The position numbers and the translations under genes are program-made. Source: Methanoregula sp. (GTDB lineage: Archaea; Halobacteriota; Methanomicrobia; Methanomicrobiales; Methanospirillaceae). From it: DNA of 52,298 nt. Shown in pieces: positions 33,631 to 43,288 of this stretch; the first letter of the stretch is position 1, and each line of letters begins with the position of its first letter. The notes beneath the pieces are model-generated. The model had not been told where the DNA came from. It saw only the letters and a list, made by a program, of their open reading frames with translations, and searched no databases. The stretch lies in the NCBI RefSeq assembly GCF_028679125.1, contig NZ_JAJRCG010000018.1, positions 1 through 52,298 on the forward strand, in the 5' to 3' direction.

Positions 33631-35349
33631 TCACGGGAACCGGAACTTCCCGGCAGGCACCCGGATCTCGAACCGGGCACCGTTTCCATAGGTTCCGGTC
33701 TCCCGGATCGTGATGCCCGTTATTGAGAGGATCTCTTTGATGAGGAACATCCCGAGGCCGGTATGTTTCCCGAAACCCTTGAGGAAGATCTTCTCTTTCT
33801 CCTCAGGGAGGACTCCTGCACCGTCATCCTCGTACACCAGGAGGAGATCCGGGTCTCCCTGCCGGACTGACAGCCGGATTGAGGATATCTGCGTTCCCCC
33901 GTGCCGGAGGGAATTGTCGATGAGGTTGTAGAAGACCTGCCCGATCATGGGATCCGTAAAGATCCTGACAGGCCCGGTCTCGCAGCGGAGACGGATCTTC
34001 TCTCCTGCATACGACTCCGCAGCCTGTGCAAACGTGCTCTCTACACTCTTCCATTCAGGTTTTTTCTGGCCGAGATCCTGGTAGTCCCGGGCGAACTCCA
34101 GCTGGAACCGGATCACCTCGAGGCTCTTTTTCATGGCAGTGATATGCGTGGAAGCCTTGGGATCCCGGTTATCCATCTCCAGCAGATCGAGATATGCGCC
34201 AAGGGCGGTTATCTGGTTGAATATATCATGCCGGGTGAGTGCTGAGAGCAGCATCAGCTTGTTGTTTGCCGCCTCGATCGCCTCCTCGGCAAGCCGCTGG
34301 TCCGTAATATCGTGGAAGCTGAAGACCCGTCCGATCGTCTGGTCGCCGATACGCTGCGGGTGGACGAAGACCTCGTAGATCCTTCCGGTTTTGAACCTGA
34401 GATCCGGGGTGACAACCTGTTCGGCAGATTCCGAAAGAGGGGTGACACGTGTCAGGAAACCTGCCGGGTCCTCAAGAAGAGGGGAGACCTGTCCTGTGAA
34501 GATCTCTGCTCCCGGGGCCTCTGTTGGTGGCTGGACCGGGAGGTTCAGGATCCCGGCAGCTTTCCGGTTATATGCCCGGATCACGCCTTCCCGGTCAACA
34601 ACCACGATTCCATCAGCAGTGGATTCGAACGTTGCTTTCTGGAGGGAATTGGCCTGGCGGAGCTCGAAAGTCCGCTCATTTACCACGGCTTCAAGGTGAT
34701 TCTTATGATCCAGGAGTTCCTGCTCAGCCTGTTTCTTGCGGTCGATGAACCAGATGATGGACCCGAGAAGGACCGTACCCACGCAGCTGATGATGATGAA
34801 CGGGATCAGGGTGAGGATTCCGGCACTGTCCGGGGGTACACCCCCCGTGGGTTGCCGGCCTGAGAGAAAGACAGGTACTACCAGTTCGATGAGCGCAACG
34901 CCAATCCCTAGAAGGAGAAGCCGGACACTGTGCTGTCCGGGTAACCGGATCCATGACTGGCCGGAATAGAAGACCGTTCCCAGCAGGATCCCGCACATGA
35001 CGGTCAGGAAATCCGATGTTGCCAGGGATCCGGTCGATGTAGCGCTCGCGGCAAGAAGAACGCTGGCGACAAATACCGCGGATACCGGTCCCCCGACGAC
35101 CGCTGCAAGCGGTACGAGAATGACATTAAACCCGATGACCGATCCGCCGGAGTCCTGCCAGAGCGCCGGGATACTGATGACCGCCGTCACCCCGAAGACA
35201 AGCGCAACACAGAGTGAGTATACAAGCTGCGACCGGGAACGTATCGAATCCGGGATGAAATAGTAGAGCAGGATCAGGGCGGCGATGATTGCAAAGTTCT
35301 GGACCATGGTCCGCAACAGGTCCAGTGACAATAACGGCAGTTCGATCAT
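33631..35349 (-). CDS. Membrane sensor histidine kinase with 5TMR-LYT-like input domain
   Basis: A 572-residue sensor. Residues about 10-200 contain six hydrophobic segments with a Gly-rich part (NVILVPLAAVVGGPVSAVF) resembling the 5TM-LytS/YhcK receptor class. A coiled coil (KKQAEQELLDHKNHLEAVV) and one PAS domain (FESTADGIVVVDREGVIRAYN) come next. The kinase core has H-box SALTRHDIFNQITAL (H374), N-box NLIDNSLRHGG, G1 DDGAGV and G2 GFGKHTGLGMFL. It has no receiver domain. It lies 103 bases upstream of ileS on the same strand; functional linkage is unlikely. The ligand is unknown. Confidence 0.9.
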   Translation of the reverse strand: MIELPLLSLDLLRTMVQNFAIIAALILLYYFIPDSIRSRSQLVYSLCVALVFGVTAVISIPALWQDSGGSVIGFNVILVPLAAVVGGPVSAVFVASVLLAASATSTGSLATSDFLTVMCGILLGTVFYSGQSWIRLPGQHSVRLLLLGIGVALIELVVPVFLSGRQPTGGVPPDSAGILTLIPFIIISCVGTVLLGSIIWFIDRKKQAEQELLDHKNHLEAVVNERTFELRQANSLQKATFESTADGIVVVDREGVIRAYNRKAAGILNLPVQPPTEAPGAEIFTGQVSPLLEDPAGFLTRVTPLSESAEQVVTPDLRFKTGRIYEVFVHPQRIGDQTIGRVFSFHDITDQRLAEEAIEAANNKLMLLSALTRHDIFNQITALGAYLDLLEMDNRDPKASTHITAMKKSLEVIRFQLEFARDYQDLGQKKPEWKSVESTFAQAAESYAGEKIRLRCETGPVRIFTDPMIGQVFYNLIDNSLRHGGTQISSIRLSVRQGDPDLLLVYEDDGAGVLPEEKEKIFLKGFGKHTGLGMFLIKEILSITGITIRETGTYGNGARFEIRVPAGKFRFP

Positions 35350-35574
35350 CGTGCTGTTTTCCTCTCCCCGTGTTCGTGCCCGTATTACCCGGATCTGTTC
35401 ATCTGCACTTCCTTGCCATTACCGGCAATTTTTAAGACCCTGTCCGATTAGCAGTCAATCGGCATTACCCTATAAAAAATGATTCCATGCCCGGAGTGTA
35501 ATTATTCCCGGGTTGTGCTTTATTAGCTGGACCGCGTAACACTTCGTACAGCAGCGTGCAGGACGGAAGAGATC

Positions 35575-37008
35575 ATGGAATCCTATCCACTACTTCTCGG
35601 CGGGGAGAAGAAAGAGACAAAAGAGACCATTCCGGTCCGGTTTCCCTATACCGGGGAACTCTATTGCAATGTCAGCCAGGCAACGAACAGCGACCTGAAA
35701 GCGGCCGTGACTCATGCCGTGGCAGGTTTTGAGAAGACGAAACGTCTCCCAACACATGCCCGTGCAGAGATCCTCCAGAACCTTGCCGATGAGATTCACA
35801 GGCGATCTGCGGAGCTCATCGATGTCATGATCATGGAGGGGGGCAAGACCCTGAAGTTCGCAACAACCGAGGTCGCTCGTGCAGAGGTAACCGTGCGGGC
35901 CTCCGCGGAAGAGGCTAAACGGATCTACGGCGAGATCATCCCCCTTGACCTGAGCGCTGACACGGTCGGAAGGACCGGTTTCCTCCGCCGGTTCCCGCTC
36001 GGGCCGGTTGTCGGCATCGTTCCCTTCAACTTCCCGCTCAACCTCGCCTGCCACAAGCTCGCCCCGGCGATCGCGGCCGGGAATTCCGTGGTGCTCAAGC
36101 CTGCGTCTGCAACGCCGGTATCGAGCCTGCTTCTCGGGGAGATGGTCCTTGCCGCCGGATTGCCAAAGGAAGCGCTCAGCGTGGTCCCGTGCGCCAGCGT
36201 CCGGGCCGAACAGCTGGCCCGCGATCCCCGGGTTGCCTGCCTCTCGTTCACCGGCAGCTGTGCGGTTGGCTGGCACCTGCGGGAGATTGCCGGCAGGAAG
36301 AAGGTGGGGCTGGAACTGGGCGGGAACGCGGCGGCGATTGTCCACGAGGACGCGAACCTCCCGTATGCAGCCCAGCGGATCGTGACCGGGGGATTCACCA
36401 ACGCCGGGCAGGTCTGCATCTCGGTCCAGCGGGTGCTTGCCCAGAAGTCGGTTTACGAGGAGCTCGTAGAGCAGATCCTCGCGGGTACGAAAGCCCTTAA
36501 GGTTGGCGATCCCCGCGATCCGGCAACGGACGTGGGCCCGATGATCGACCGGCTGAAGGCAGAGGAGGCCTACCGGAAGGTGCAGGAGGCGATCCGGCAG
36601 GGTGCCCGGGCACTCACCGGGGGCACGCTCGAAGAGACGATGTTTGCTCCTACGGTGCTGGCCGATACAAAACCTGAAATGCGGGTGAACCGCGAGGAAG
36701 TCTTTGCCCCGGTCATCTCGGTTGCGCCGTATGATACGTTCGATGATGCCATGAGGATCGCAAACACAGGTGAGTACGGGCTCCAGGTTGGTATCTTCAC
36801 GCAGAATATCAACCGGGCCATGCGGGCTTTCTCCGAGATGGACGTGGGGGGCGTGATGGTGAACGACATTCCCACGTTCCGCACCGACCAGATGCCGTAC
36901 GGCGGGGCGAAGGGTTCGGGGCTTGGCCGCGAGGGTCCCCGCTTTGCCATTGAAGAGATGAGCGAGCTCCGCCTGATGGTGATCAACCGGATGGGTGGGA
37001 TGGAATAA
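35575..37008 (+). CDS. NAD(P)-dependent aldehyde dehydrogenase
   Basis: A 477-residue member of the aldehyde dehydrogenase superfamily. The nucleotide-binding motif is FTGSCAVGWHLREIAGRK, the general-base glutamate is in VGLELGGNAA, the catalytic Cys in GGFTNAGQVCISVQRV, and PFNFPLNLACHKLAPAIAAG lines the substrate tunnel. Methanogens use a related enzyme (CofA) to oxidise lactaldehyde for coenzyme F420; this gene is the likely counterpart, but glyceraldehyde-3-phosphate or succinate-semialdehyde type activity cannot be excluded. It starts a forward run leading to ftsZ. Confidence 0.85.
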   Translation: MESYPLLLGGEKKETKETIPVRFPYTGELYCNVSQATNSDLKAAVTHAVAGFEKTKRLPTHARAEILQNLADEIHRRSAELIDVMIMEGGKTLKFATTEVARAEVTVRASAEEAKRIYGEIIPLDLSADTVGRTGFLRRFPLGPVVGIVPFNFPLNLACHKLAPAIAAGNSVVLKPASATPVSSLLLGEMVLAAGLPKEALSVVPCASVRAEQLARDPRVACLSFTGSCAVGWHLREIAGRKKVGLELGGNAAAIVHEDANLPYAAQRIVTGGFTNAGQVCISVQRVLAQKSVYEELVEQILAGTKALKVGDPRDPATDVGPMIDRLKAEEAYRKVQEAIRQGARALTGGTLEETMFAPTVLADTKPEMRVNREEVFAPVISVAPYDTFDDAMRIANTGEYGLQVGIFTQNINRAMRAFSEMDVGGVMVNDIPTFRTDQMPYGGAKGSGLGREGPRFAIEEMSELRLMVINRMGGME

Positions 37009-37040
37009 GGGGAACCGGGTTTATCTGGTTCCGGGCCAAC

Positions 37041-37514
37041 ATGTCATCCATGCAGATTGCCGTTGCCGGTGGTGCCGAGGCAAACCGGGAAGAGTACAAA
37101 GCGGCATACGCGGTCGGCCGCCTCATCGCGGAGAGCGGGGCGGTACTGATCTGCGGCGGTCTTGGCGGGGTGATGGAGGCTGCGTGCCGGGGTGCACAGG
37201 AAAAGGACGGCACCACCATCGGGATCATCTCCGGCACCGGTGACGGGAACGCGTACCTTGGCATCGTGATCCGGACCGGCCTTGGCCATGGACGGAACGT
37301 GCTGGTCGCCCAGTCGGGGGATGCCCTGATCGCGGTGGGCGGCAGTTACGGTACCCTCTCGGAGATCGCGATCGCCTTGAAGACCGGGTGCCCGGTCTTC
37401 GGCCTCTCCACGTGGAAGATCGAGGGCGTGGTGCCGTGCAAAACCCCGGAGGAAGCGGTGAACCTGGCCGTTGAGGCGGCACGTGCCCGGGTGGCCGGCC
37501 GCAAGCACCCTTAA
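37041..37514 (+). CDS. TIGR00725-type Rossmann protein (LOG-like)
   Basis: A 157-residue single-domain protein of the SLOG/LOG-like superfamily. It begins MQIAVAGGAEANREEYKAAY, then has LICGGLGGVMEAACRGAQE and DALIAVGGSYGTLSEIAIAL, the two glycine-rich loops of the nucleotide/phosphoribosyl pocket. LOG enzymes release cytokinin-like bases from nucleotides; the precise role of the archaeal TIGR00725 group is unknown. Either ATG 37041 or 37050 could start it. It lies between the aldehyde dehydrogenase and dtdA with short gaps (32 and 27 bases). Confidence 0.85.
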   Translation: MSSMQIAVAGGAEANREEYKAAYAVGRLIAESGAVLICGGLGGVMEAACRGAQEKDGTTIGIISGTGDGNAYLGIVIRTGLGHGRNVLVAQSGDALIAVGGSYGTLSEIAIALKTGCPVFGLSTWKIEGVVPCKTPEEAVNLAVEAARARVAGRKHP

Positions 37515-37541
37515 TCGGCTGTCACGTCCAAAGGTGATAGA

Positions 37542-38861
37542 ATGAGGATCGCGCTCGTCAATTCCCTGCAGGATGTGGCAGGGCAGAATATCCGGCACCA
37601 TATCGAACATCTCCTCGCGGAAGAGGGCGGTGCAGCGTGGCGGCCGAATGGCCACACGTACGATTTTTACGATGTTAACGAGCGGCTGATCCATGCCGGG
37701 GAGGTTGACCGCGGGATCGAGGCAGACCTTCTCATCTTCCTCTCCCGCCATTCCAGCGTCAACCCGGTCCCTGTTCTCACCGTCCACGTCACCGGCAACT
37801 ATGGTGTCGCGGAACTGGGGGGATCGCCCCGCACCCTCGCACCCGCTGCACCGGCCATGATGCAGGCAACCCTCCGGGCGCTGGCCCGGCACTGCCCCGA
37901 AGGTTACCGGGTCTCGTACGAGGTGACCCACCATGGCCCGACATCCCTTTCCCATCCTTCGTTCTTTGTCGAGATCGGGAGCACCGAGACCGAGTGGACC
38001 GATCCCGTTGCCGGCCGGGCGGTGGCAAAAGCCGTGCTCAGCGCAGTACCGGTCAATACCATCCCGCTGATCGGGATCGGGGGAACCCATTACGCACCCC
38101 GCGAAACGGAGATCGCCCTCACCACCCGGGGGGCATTCGGGCATATCGCCAGCTCCCTGCGGCAGGCTGCCGTGCTGGATAAAGAGATGGTACAGGAGAT
38201 GATCCGGCAGAGCGGGGCGGTTGCGGCCTATGTTGACCGTAAGTCATTGTCCCGCCCTGAGTTCGAGAGGCTGACCGGGATCCTTGATTCCCTTGAACTG
38301 CCCCGGTTATCCGAGAGCGAGATTGCCGCACTCGGCCATCTCCCGTGGGAGACCTGGTGTGCGATCCGGAAGATGGCCGATGCCGTTTCACCGGGAGCCC
38401 GGTGTTTCAGCCACGCACTCGCAGGAGCCGGAACACCGGTCCTTGAACGGGCAAATCCCGATTTACTGGCCGAAACCGTGAAAGCAGATGAGCCGGGTCT
38501 CATAAAAAATCTCGACAACCTGCCGCTCGTTCACCTTTCCACGCGCGATAACCGCCTGCTTCCCGAATTCATCACCTATCCGGAATTTTCCCCCGAAATA
38601 ATACATGCTTTAAATACATTGTGCGTAAAAATCATACGTAGTAAAGAGATCACTGCAACGGAGAGAGATTTCCTGATCATTACGAAGATCCGGTTCGACC
38701 CAGGAAAAGCGCGCGAACTGGGGGTTATGCCCGGACCTTCCTACCATGAGCTGGCAGGGGGCCGGCCGGTAGTTGTCGACGATCGGACCATCACACCGGA
38801 AATGGTGTCCTCCCGTAGTGAAGTCAGAATCCACATCCCGGGGTTGGAGAAGTTTTCATGA
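37542..38861 (+). CDS. dtdA: Archaeal D-aminoacyl-tRNA deacylase
   Basis: Zinc-dependent hydrolase that removes D-amino acids from tRNA (GEK1-type archaeal family). Conserved pieces: [68 protein letters not shown] in two parts and [15 protein letters not shown], supplying the His and Asp/Glu ligands. Residues beyond about 270 form an extension. Its end (about 394-425, [20 protein letters not shown] and RTITPEMV) resembles the substrate-facing C-terminus of RNase Z. 439 residues is longer than the shortest archaeal members. The stop overlaps the ftsZ ATG by 4 bases; an AT-rich TATA-like TTTAAATA near 38611 inside the gene could add a promoter for ftsZ. Confidence 0.92.
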   Translation: MRIALVNSLQDVAGQNIRHHIEHLLAEEGGAAWRPNGHTYDFYDVNERLIHAGEVDRGIEADLLIFLSRHSSVNPVPVLTVHVTGNYGVAELGGSPRTLAPAAPAMMQATLRALARHCPEGYRVSYEVTHHGPTSLSHPSFFVEIGSTETEWTDPVAGRAVAKAVLSAVPVNTIPLIGIGGTHYAPRETEIALTTRGAFGHIASSLRQAAVLDKEMVQEMIRQSGAVAAYVDRKSLSRPEFERLTGILDSLELPRLSESEIAALGHLPWETWCAIRKMADAVSPGARCFSHALAGAGTPVLERANPDLLAETVKADEPGLIKNLDNLPLVHLSTRDNRLLPEFITYPEFSPEIIHALNTLCVKIIRSKEITATERDFLIITKIRFDPGKARELGVMPGPSYHELAGGRPVVVDDRTITPEMVSSRSEVRIHIPGLEKFS

Positions 38862-39949
38862 GGTCAATTGTAGAAGAGGCACTCACCAAGGCAAGGGACG
38901 AGACCGTGTCCCCAACGCAGAATAACGAAGACCTTGACCAGATACTCGCTGAGCTCAAAACCGAGATCGCGGTGATCGGCTGTGGTGGAGGAGGATCGAA
39001 CACGATCTCCCGCATGATGGAGGAGGGTATCCACGGCGCAAAACTCATCGCCATCAACACGGATGCCCAGCACCTGATCCGCACCCGTGCGGACCAGCGT
39101 ATCCTTGTCGGCCGCCAGCGGACCCGGGGCCTTGGCGCCGGCTCCATCCCGCAGATCGGGGAGGAAGCGGCCCTCGAGAACGAGGCAGAGATCCGTGCCG
39201 TTGTCTCCGGCTGCGACATGGTCTTCATCACGGTCGGGCTTGGCGGCGGTACCGGTACCGGTGTTGCGCCTGTCGTGGCAAAGGCCGCCCGGGAAGAAGG
39301 GGCCCTGACCATCGCGATCGTCACCCTGCCGTTCGCCGCAGAGGGATCGATCCGCATGGAGAACGCGGAAGCCGGCCTCGAACGCCTCCGGGAGGTTGCA
39401 GATACCGTCATTGTTGTGCCCAATGACAAGCTGCTCGAAGTCGTCCCCAAACTCCCCCTCTATGCTGCGTTCAAGATCGCCGATGAAGTCCTGATGCGAG
39501 CTGTCAAGGGCATCACCGAACTGATCACCATGCCCGGTCTCGTCAACCTCGACTTTGCCGATGTCCGCACCGTCATGGAACGCGGTGGCGTTGCCATGAT
39601 CGGGATGGGCGAGAGCGACAGTGAGGACAAGGCAGCCGACTCGGTCAAGAAGGCAATCCGCTCCCCGCTCCTGGATGTGGATATCAGCGGTGCAACTGCC
39701 GCACTCGTCAACGTGGTCGGTGGCCCGGACATGACCATGGAAGAAGCGGAAGGCGTGGTGCAGGAAGTCTACAGCCGTGTTGACCCGAGCGCCCGGATCA
39801 TCTGGGGAGCCCAGATCGACCCGGCGATGGAAGACAAGATGCGCTGCCTGCTGGTAGTCACGGGCGTACGGTCGCCACAAATATATGGTCGTAATGAGAA
39901 ACTTACCCCCAAAGTTCAGAAACAGTTTGAGATCGATTTTCTCAAGTGA
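38858..39949 (+). CDS. ftsZ: Cell division protein FtsZ
   Basis: Tubulin-like GTPase that forms the division ring. A 363-residue archaeal FtsZ with [17 protein letters not shown] (N-terminal nucleotide loop), the tubulin signature [29 protein letters not shown] and the synergy-loop region [22 protein letters not shown]. The N-terminal 35 residues are an acidic/basic leader typical of euryarchaea. The start overlaps dtdA, and secE follows after 6 bases, the common euryarchaeal ftsZ-secE-spt5 arrangement. Confidence 0.97.
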   Translation: MRSIVEEALTKARDETVSPTQNNEDLDQILAELKTEIAVIGCGGGGSNTISRMMEEGIHGAKLIAINTDAQHLIRTRADQRILVGRQRTRGLGAGSIPQIGEEAALENEAEIRAVVSGCDMVFITVGLGGGTGTGVAPVVAKAAREEGALTIAIVTLPFAAEGSIRMENAEAGLERLREVADTVIVVPNDKLLEVVPKLPLYAAFKIADEVLMRAVKGITELITMPGLVNLDFADVRTVMERGGVAMIGMGESDSEDKAADSVKKAIRSPLLDVDISGATAALVNVVGGPDMTMEEAEGVVQEVYSRVDPSARIIWGAQIDPAMEDKMRCLLVVTGVRSPQIYGRNEKLTPKVQKQFEIDFLK

Positions 39950-39955
39950 TTAAAT

Positions 39956-40165
39956 ATGGAAATTTCAAAGCCTGAAATCAAAACGGATGTCCTGCATGAG
40001 GAATTATTCCGTAAGTACCTCCGGGTCCTCAAGCTCGCGCGCACTCCCACCCGGGAAGAGTTCACCAAGATTGCCACGGTTGCGGCAGCCGGTGTTCTTC
40101 TCGTCGGCATGATTGGGTTTCTCATCTTCGTTGTATTCGAACACAAGACCATGCTGGGATTCTGA
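39956..40165 (+). CDS. secE: Preprotein translocase subunit SecE (Sec61 gamma)
   Basis: Small clamp subunit of the SecYE protein-conducting channel. The 69 residues comprise an amphipathic helix (LFRKYLRVLKLARTPTREEF, the conserved family stretch) and a single membrane helix (VAAAGVLLVGMIGFLIFVVF) near the C-terminus. It sits 6 bases after ftsZ and 6 before spt5, as in most euryarchaea. Confidence 0.95.
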   Translation: MEISKPEIKTDVLHEELFRKYLRVLKLARTPTREEFTKIATVAAAGVLLVGMIGFLIFVVFEHKTMLGF

Positions 40166-40171
40166 TCCCCG

Positions 40172-40708
40172 ATGTCTATGACCCAGACTCCCACCCCCTC
40201 CGCTCCGGAAGCCCCGGTCACCCCGGCAGCCCCTGAGGCCTTCGTGAACCGGATCTTCGCGATCAAGACGACCTCCAAGCAGGAGCGGACGGTAGCGGAC
40301 AATATCCTCAAAGCAATCGACACCAAGGCAACCGATATCAAGGTGACCTCGATCATCGTCCCGAACGAGCTGCAGGGCTATGTTCTCGTTGAGACCCCCG
40401 AGCAGCGGAACCGTATCGAGCAGCTCGTCGAGATGATCGCCCATGCCCGTGTCGTTACCAAGGGAGAGACGAACCTTGCGGAAGTCGGCCACTTCCTCAT
40501 CCCGAAACCGGTCGTCTCCGGTATCGAAGAGGGTACCATCGTCGAACTGATCGCCGGGCCCTTCAAGGGCGAGAAAGCGGTTGTTAAGCGCGTGGACTCC
40601 GCAAAGGAAGAGATCACGGTCGAGCTCTACGAGAGCGTTGTCCCGATCCCGATCACAGTCCGTGGCGACAATGTCCGTGTTGTCGAGAAGTTTTCGGACC
40701 AGAAGTAA
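40172..40708 (+). CDS. spt5: Transcription elongation factor Spt5 (NusG homologue)
   Basis: Binds the RNA polymerase clamp with Spt4 to keep it processive. The 178 residues hold an NGN domain (IFAIKTTSKQERTVADNIL, GYVLVETPEQRNRIEQLVEM) and a C-terminal KOW domain (IEEGTIVELIAGPFKGEKAVV, DSAKEEITVELYE). A Pro/Ala-rich leader of about 25 residues (TPTPSAPEAPVTPAAPEA) precedes the NGN domain and is longer than usual. In most archaea rpl11 follows; here an 11-kb island does. Confidence 0.95.
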   Translation: MSMTQTPTPSAPEAPVTPAAPEAFVNRIFAIKTTSKQERTVADNILKAIDTKATDIKVTSIIVPNELQGYVLVETPEQRNRIEQLVEMIAHARVVTKGETNLAEVGHFLIPKPVVSGIEEGTIVELIAGPFKGEKAVVKRVDSAKEEITVELYESVVPIPITVRGDNVRVVEKFSDQK

Positions 40709-40716
40709 TTTTTTTT
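40709..40716 (+). terminator. Oligo-T stop signal after spt5
   Basis: Eight consecutive T residues begin 2 bases after the spt5 stop codon. With the gene on the reverse strand immediately beyond, this ends the ftsZ-secE-spt5 transcript and separates it from rpl11. Confidence 0.5.
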
Positions 40717-40751
40717 AAAACGATTTTTAGAGAAGTTTCGAGGATTGCAGA

Positions 40752-43043
40752 CTACGGTGTCAGGCCAGTTCGCTGCGTCTGCCCCGCCACCTCCCGGAGG
40801 GAGATGATGTCTGCAGGTCTTCCCTCGTACGTGATCACCCTGCCGATGCTCTCCACGAACACGTCCCTCCCCTTCAGGGAGATCAGGTGGTAGCGCGCAA
40901 TATAGGCGTCGTGACCCCGGGCCACCTCTTCGAAGTCCTTCACGACATCAGCACGGGACTCCGGCGCGATCACTTCCATTACGTTCCTGCTGATGAGGTC
41001 CTCACAGTTTTCTGCATCGACCGTCCGGGCTGCAGCATTGTTGCAAAACAGTACTTTTCCCTGCATGTCGGTGATCATGATCGCTTCAAGGGCATGATCG
41101 ACCAGCGAGCGGAACTTCACTTCGCTCTCGCGTAAGGCATCTTCGGCCTGTTTGCGCCGGGTGATATCCCGGATGATCCCGGCCACACCTGACGGCGAGC
41201 CATCCGGATGGAAAATCCGGTTCGCACTTAAGGATACCGGAGTCTCTGTCCCGTCCCGCTTCCGCAGCAGCACTTCGTAATCCCTCACGTACCCCTTCTC
41301 TGCGAGTTCATTGAGCAGAATCTGCCGGTCTTCGGGATTGGCATAGATTTTCGTTATCGGCTCCCCGATTAGTTCCTCCCCGGTCCACCCGGTGAGGCGA
41401 TTGAGGGAGGGGGAGAGGATCGTAATGATGCCGTTTGTGTCCGTCTGGTAGTAGAGGTCTTCAAACGATTCAAAGATCGTGCGGTACCGCTCCTCGCTCT
41501 CTTTGAGAGCAGCCTCAGCACGTTTGCGTTCGGTGATATCCCGGACGGTACCAAAGAACGCTTTGGTTGATCCGTCAGGATTTTTCCGGGCCACGATTGA
41601 GATGAGCGTGTCGAAGTCTGTGCCATCCCGTTTCCTGAATGCAATCGGATACTCTCTGACATATCCTTCCCGTCTGACGAGTTCAAGGAACGGTGCCCGT
41701 TCTTCCGGGTGTGCATACGTGGATGCAACATCGATGGATAACGCCTCTTCGCGACTCCTGCACCCGAGTCTTTCGAATAAATTATCATTAAAATCGATAT
41801 ATTTCCCATCTGTCCCGGAGATGAAGACACTGTCCTGGGATGTTTTGAAAAACAAGCGGTACTGCTCCTCACTCTCCTTAAGCGCATCTTCCGCGAGTTT
41901 CCTGTCGGTGATATCTGTCACGTAATTCAGCGTTGCCGCCGCATCATTCCATTTGATGGTCACGACACTCAGTTCAACCCACTTGATGGTCCCGTCCTTT
42001 CGGGACAACCGGAACGGATACCGGGACGGGACCGTCTCCCCGTTGATCCGTCTCTTGAACCGGTCGATTAATACACCGAAGTCTGCCGGGTGGACAAAAT
42101 TTTTAAACGGCTTGCCGAGCAGTTCCTGTTCAGAATACCCCGACAGTGCGGTTGTCTGCGGGTTAACCATCTGGAGTATCTCATCCTGCACGACATAGAT
42201 CCCCTCTCCGGCATGTTCGATAAGGTGCCGGTAGCGTTCTTCGCTCTCTTTGAGTGCATCCTCGGCGAGTTTCCGGTCGGTGATGTCGATCATGAAGTTC
42301 AGGATTGCAGGGCGCTCGTCCCAGGTGATAACAACCACATTCAGTTCAACCCACCGGATTGTTTCATCCTTCCGGATAATCCGGAAAATATAGTGTGTGG
42401 GAAGATTGGATCCGGCCATACGTTTCCTGTAGTTGTCCAGCAGAATACCCGCATTATCCGGGTGGACAAACCGGGTGAAGGGCTGGTTGAGCAGTTCCGG
42501 TTCGGAATACCCGGACAAGCTGATGAGCTGCGGATTAACCAGCTTAAACAGTTCGTCCTGGGTAACAAAGATCGCTTCACCGGCATGTTCGATGAGTTTG
42601 CGATAATCCTGTTCGCTCTTCTTCAGGGCCAGGTCCGCCCGTTTCCGGGAGATTGCATGGAGGATCTTGTGCTCCAGCTCGGCAAACTGGGCGGTTGGCG
42701 CACCTCCCTTCTGGAGGTAAAAATCGGCACCGCTGTTGAGCGCGTCAATGACCACCTCCTCCCGGCCGCGGCCGGTGAAGATGATGAACGGGGTCGTGTC
42801 ATCCCGTTCACGCAGGTTTTTTAAGAACTGGATGCCGTTCATCCGGGGCATCTCAAAATCAGAAACAATGGCATCATACGACGCGGAGTTCAGGTGGTCC
42901 AGTGCAGCAGATGCCGAGAGATACGTAGTGACAGATAATGTCCCGTTACTCTCAAGGAAGATCTTGCCGATCTCCAGCAGACCCGGGTCGTCATCAACGT
43001 ACAGGATTTTATTGATGGTGGGTGTGCTGGTATTGCTCATCAT
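40752..43043 (-). CDS. Receiver plus five-PAS protein lacking a kinase domain
   Basis: A 763-residue protein with a receiver domain (ILYVDDDPGLLEIGKIF, phospho-acceptor in AIVSDFEMPRMNG) and five PAS domains, starting near LIEHAGEAIFVTQDE, LIEHAGEGIYVVQDE, FFKTSQDSVFISGTD, IFESFEDLYYQTDTN and LVDHALEAIMITDMQ. It stops just after the fifth PAS (IISLREVAGQTQRTG), where the neighbouring paralogue at 43929-47306 continues with a sixth PAS and a kinase. No H-box or ATP-binding motif is present. It therefore cannot phosphorylate on its own and probably acts as a phospho-receiving sensor or a partner in heteromers, or is a truncated copy. It converges on spt5. Confidence 0.88.
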   Translation of the reverse strand: MMSNTSTPTINKILYVDDDPGLLEIGKIFLESNGTLSVTTYLSASAALDHLNSASYDAIVSDFEMPRMNGIQFLKNLRERDDTTPFIIFTGRGREEVVIDALNSGADFYLQKGGAPTAQFAELEHKILHAISRKRADLALKKSEQDYRKLIEHAGEAIFVTQDELFKLVNPQLISLSGYSEPELLNQPFTRFVHPDNAGILLDNYRKRMAGSNLPTHYIFRIIRKDETIRWVELNVVVITWDERPAILNFMIDITDRKLAEDALKESEERYRHLIEHAGEGIYVVQDEILQMVNPQTTALSGYSEQELLGKPFKNFVHPADFGVLIDRFKRRINGETVPSRYPFRLSRKDGTIKWVELSVVTIKWNDAAATLNYVTDITDRKLAEDALKESEEQYRLFFKTSQDSVFISGTDGKYIDFNDNLFERLGCRSREEALSIDVASTYAHPEERAPFLELVRREGYVREYPIAFRKRDGTDFDTLISIVARKNPDGSTKAFFGTVRDITERKRAEAALKESEERYRTIFESFEDLYYQTDTNGIITILSPSLNRLTGWTGEELIGEPITKIYANPEDRQILLNELAEKGYVRDYEVLLRKRDGTETPVSLSANRIFHPDGSPSGVAGIIRDITRRKQAEDALRESEVKFRSLVDHALEAIMITDMQGKVLFCNNAAARTVDAENCEDLISRNVMEVIAPESRADVVKDFEEVARGHDAYIARYHLISLKGRDVFVESIGRVITYEGRPADIISLREVAGQTQRTGLTP

Positions 43044-43288
43044 TATAGGGAAGTATTATGTATAACTGATTTATTGCTGTCGATCGTTCTATGAACTACG
43101 GCTGGATTTTCCGGGTGCTCCCCGCGTCCGGCTTCGGCCCGTGTTCCTCCTACGCATCCGGATTAAAAAAATGGTCTGCCGGTTGCAACCTCGTCGTCTT
43201 TTTAGTGTTCAATCGCAGCAGCGAAGTACCTGTTCGGTCCCGATGGAAGAAAATCCCGTATACGATACTGCAGCCAGGAGGAAGGTAC

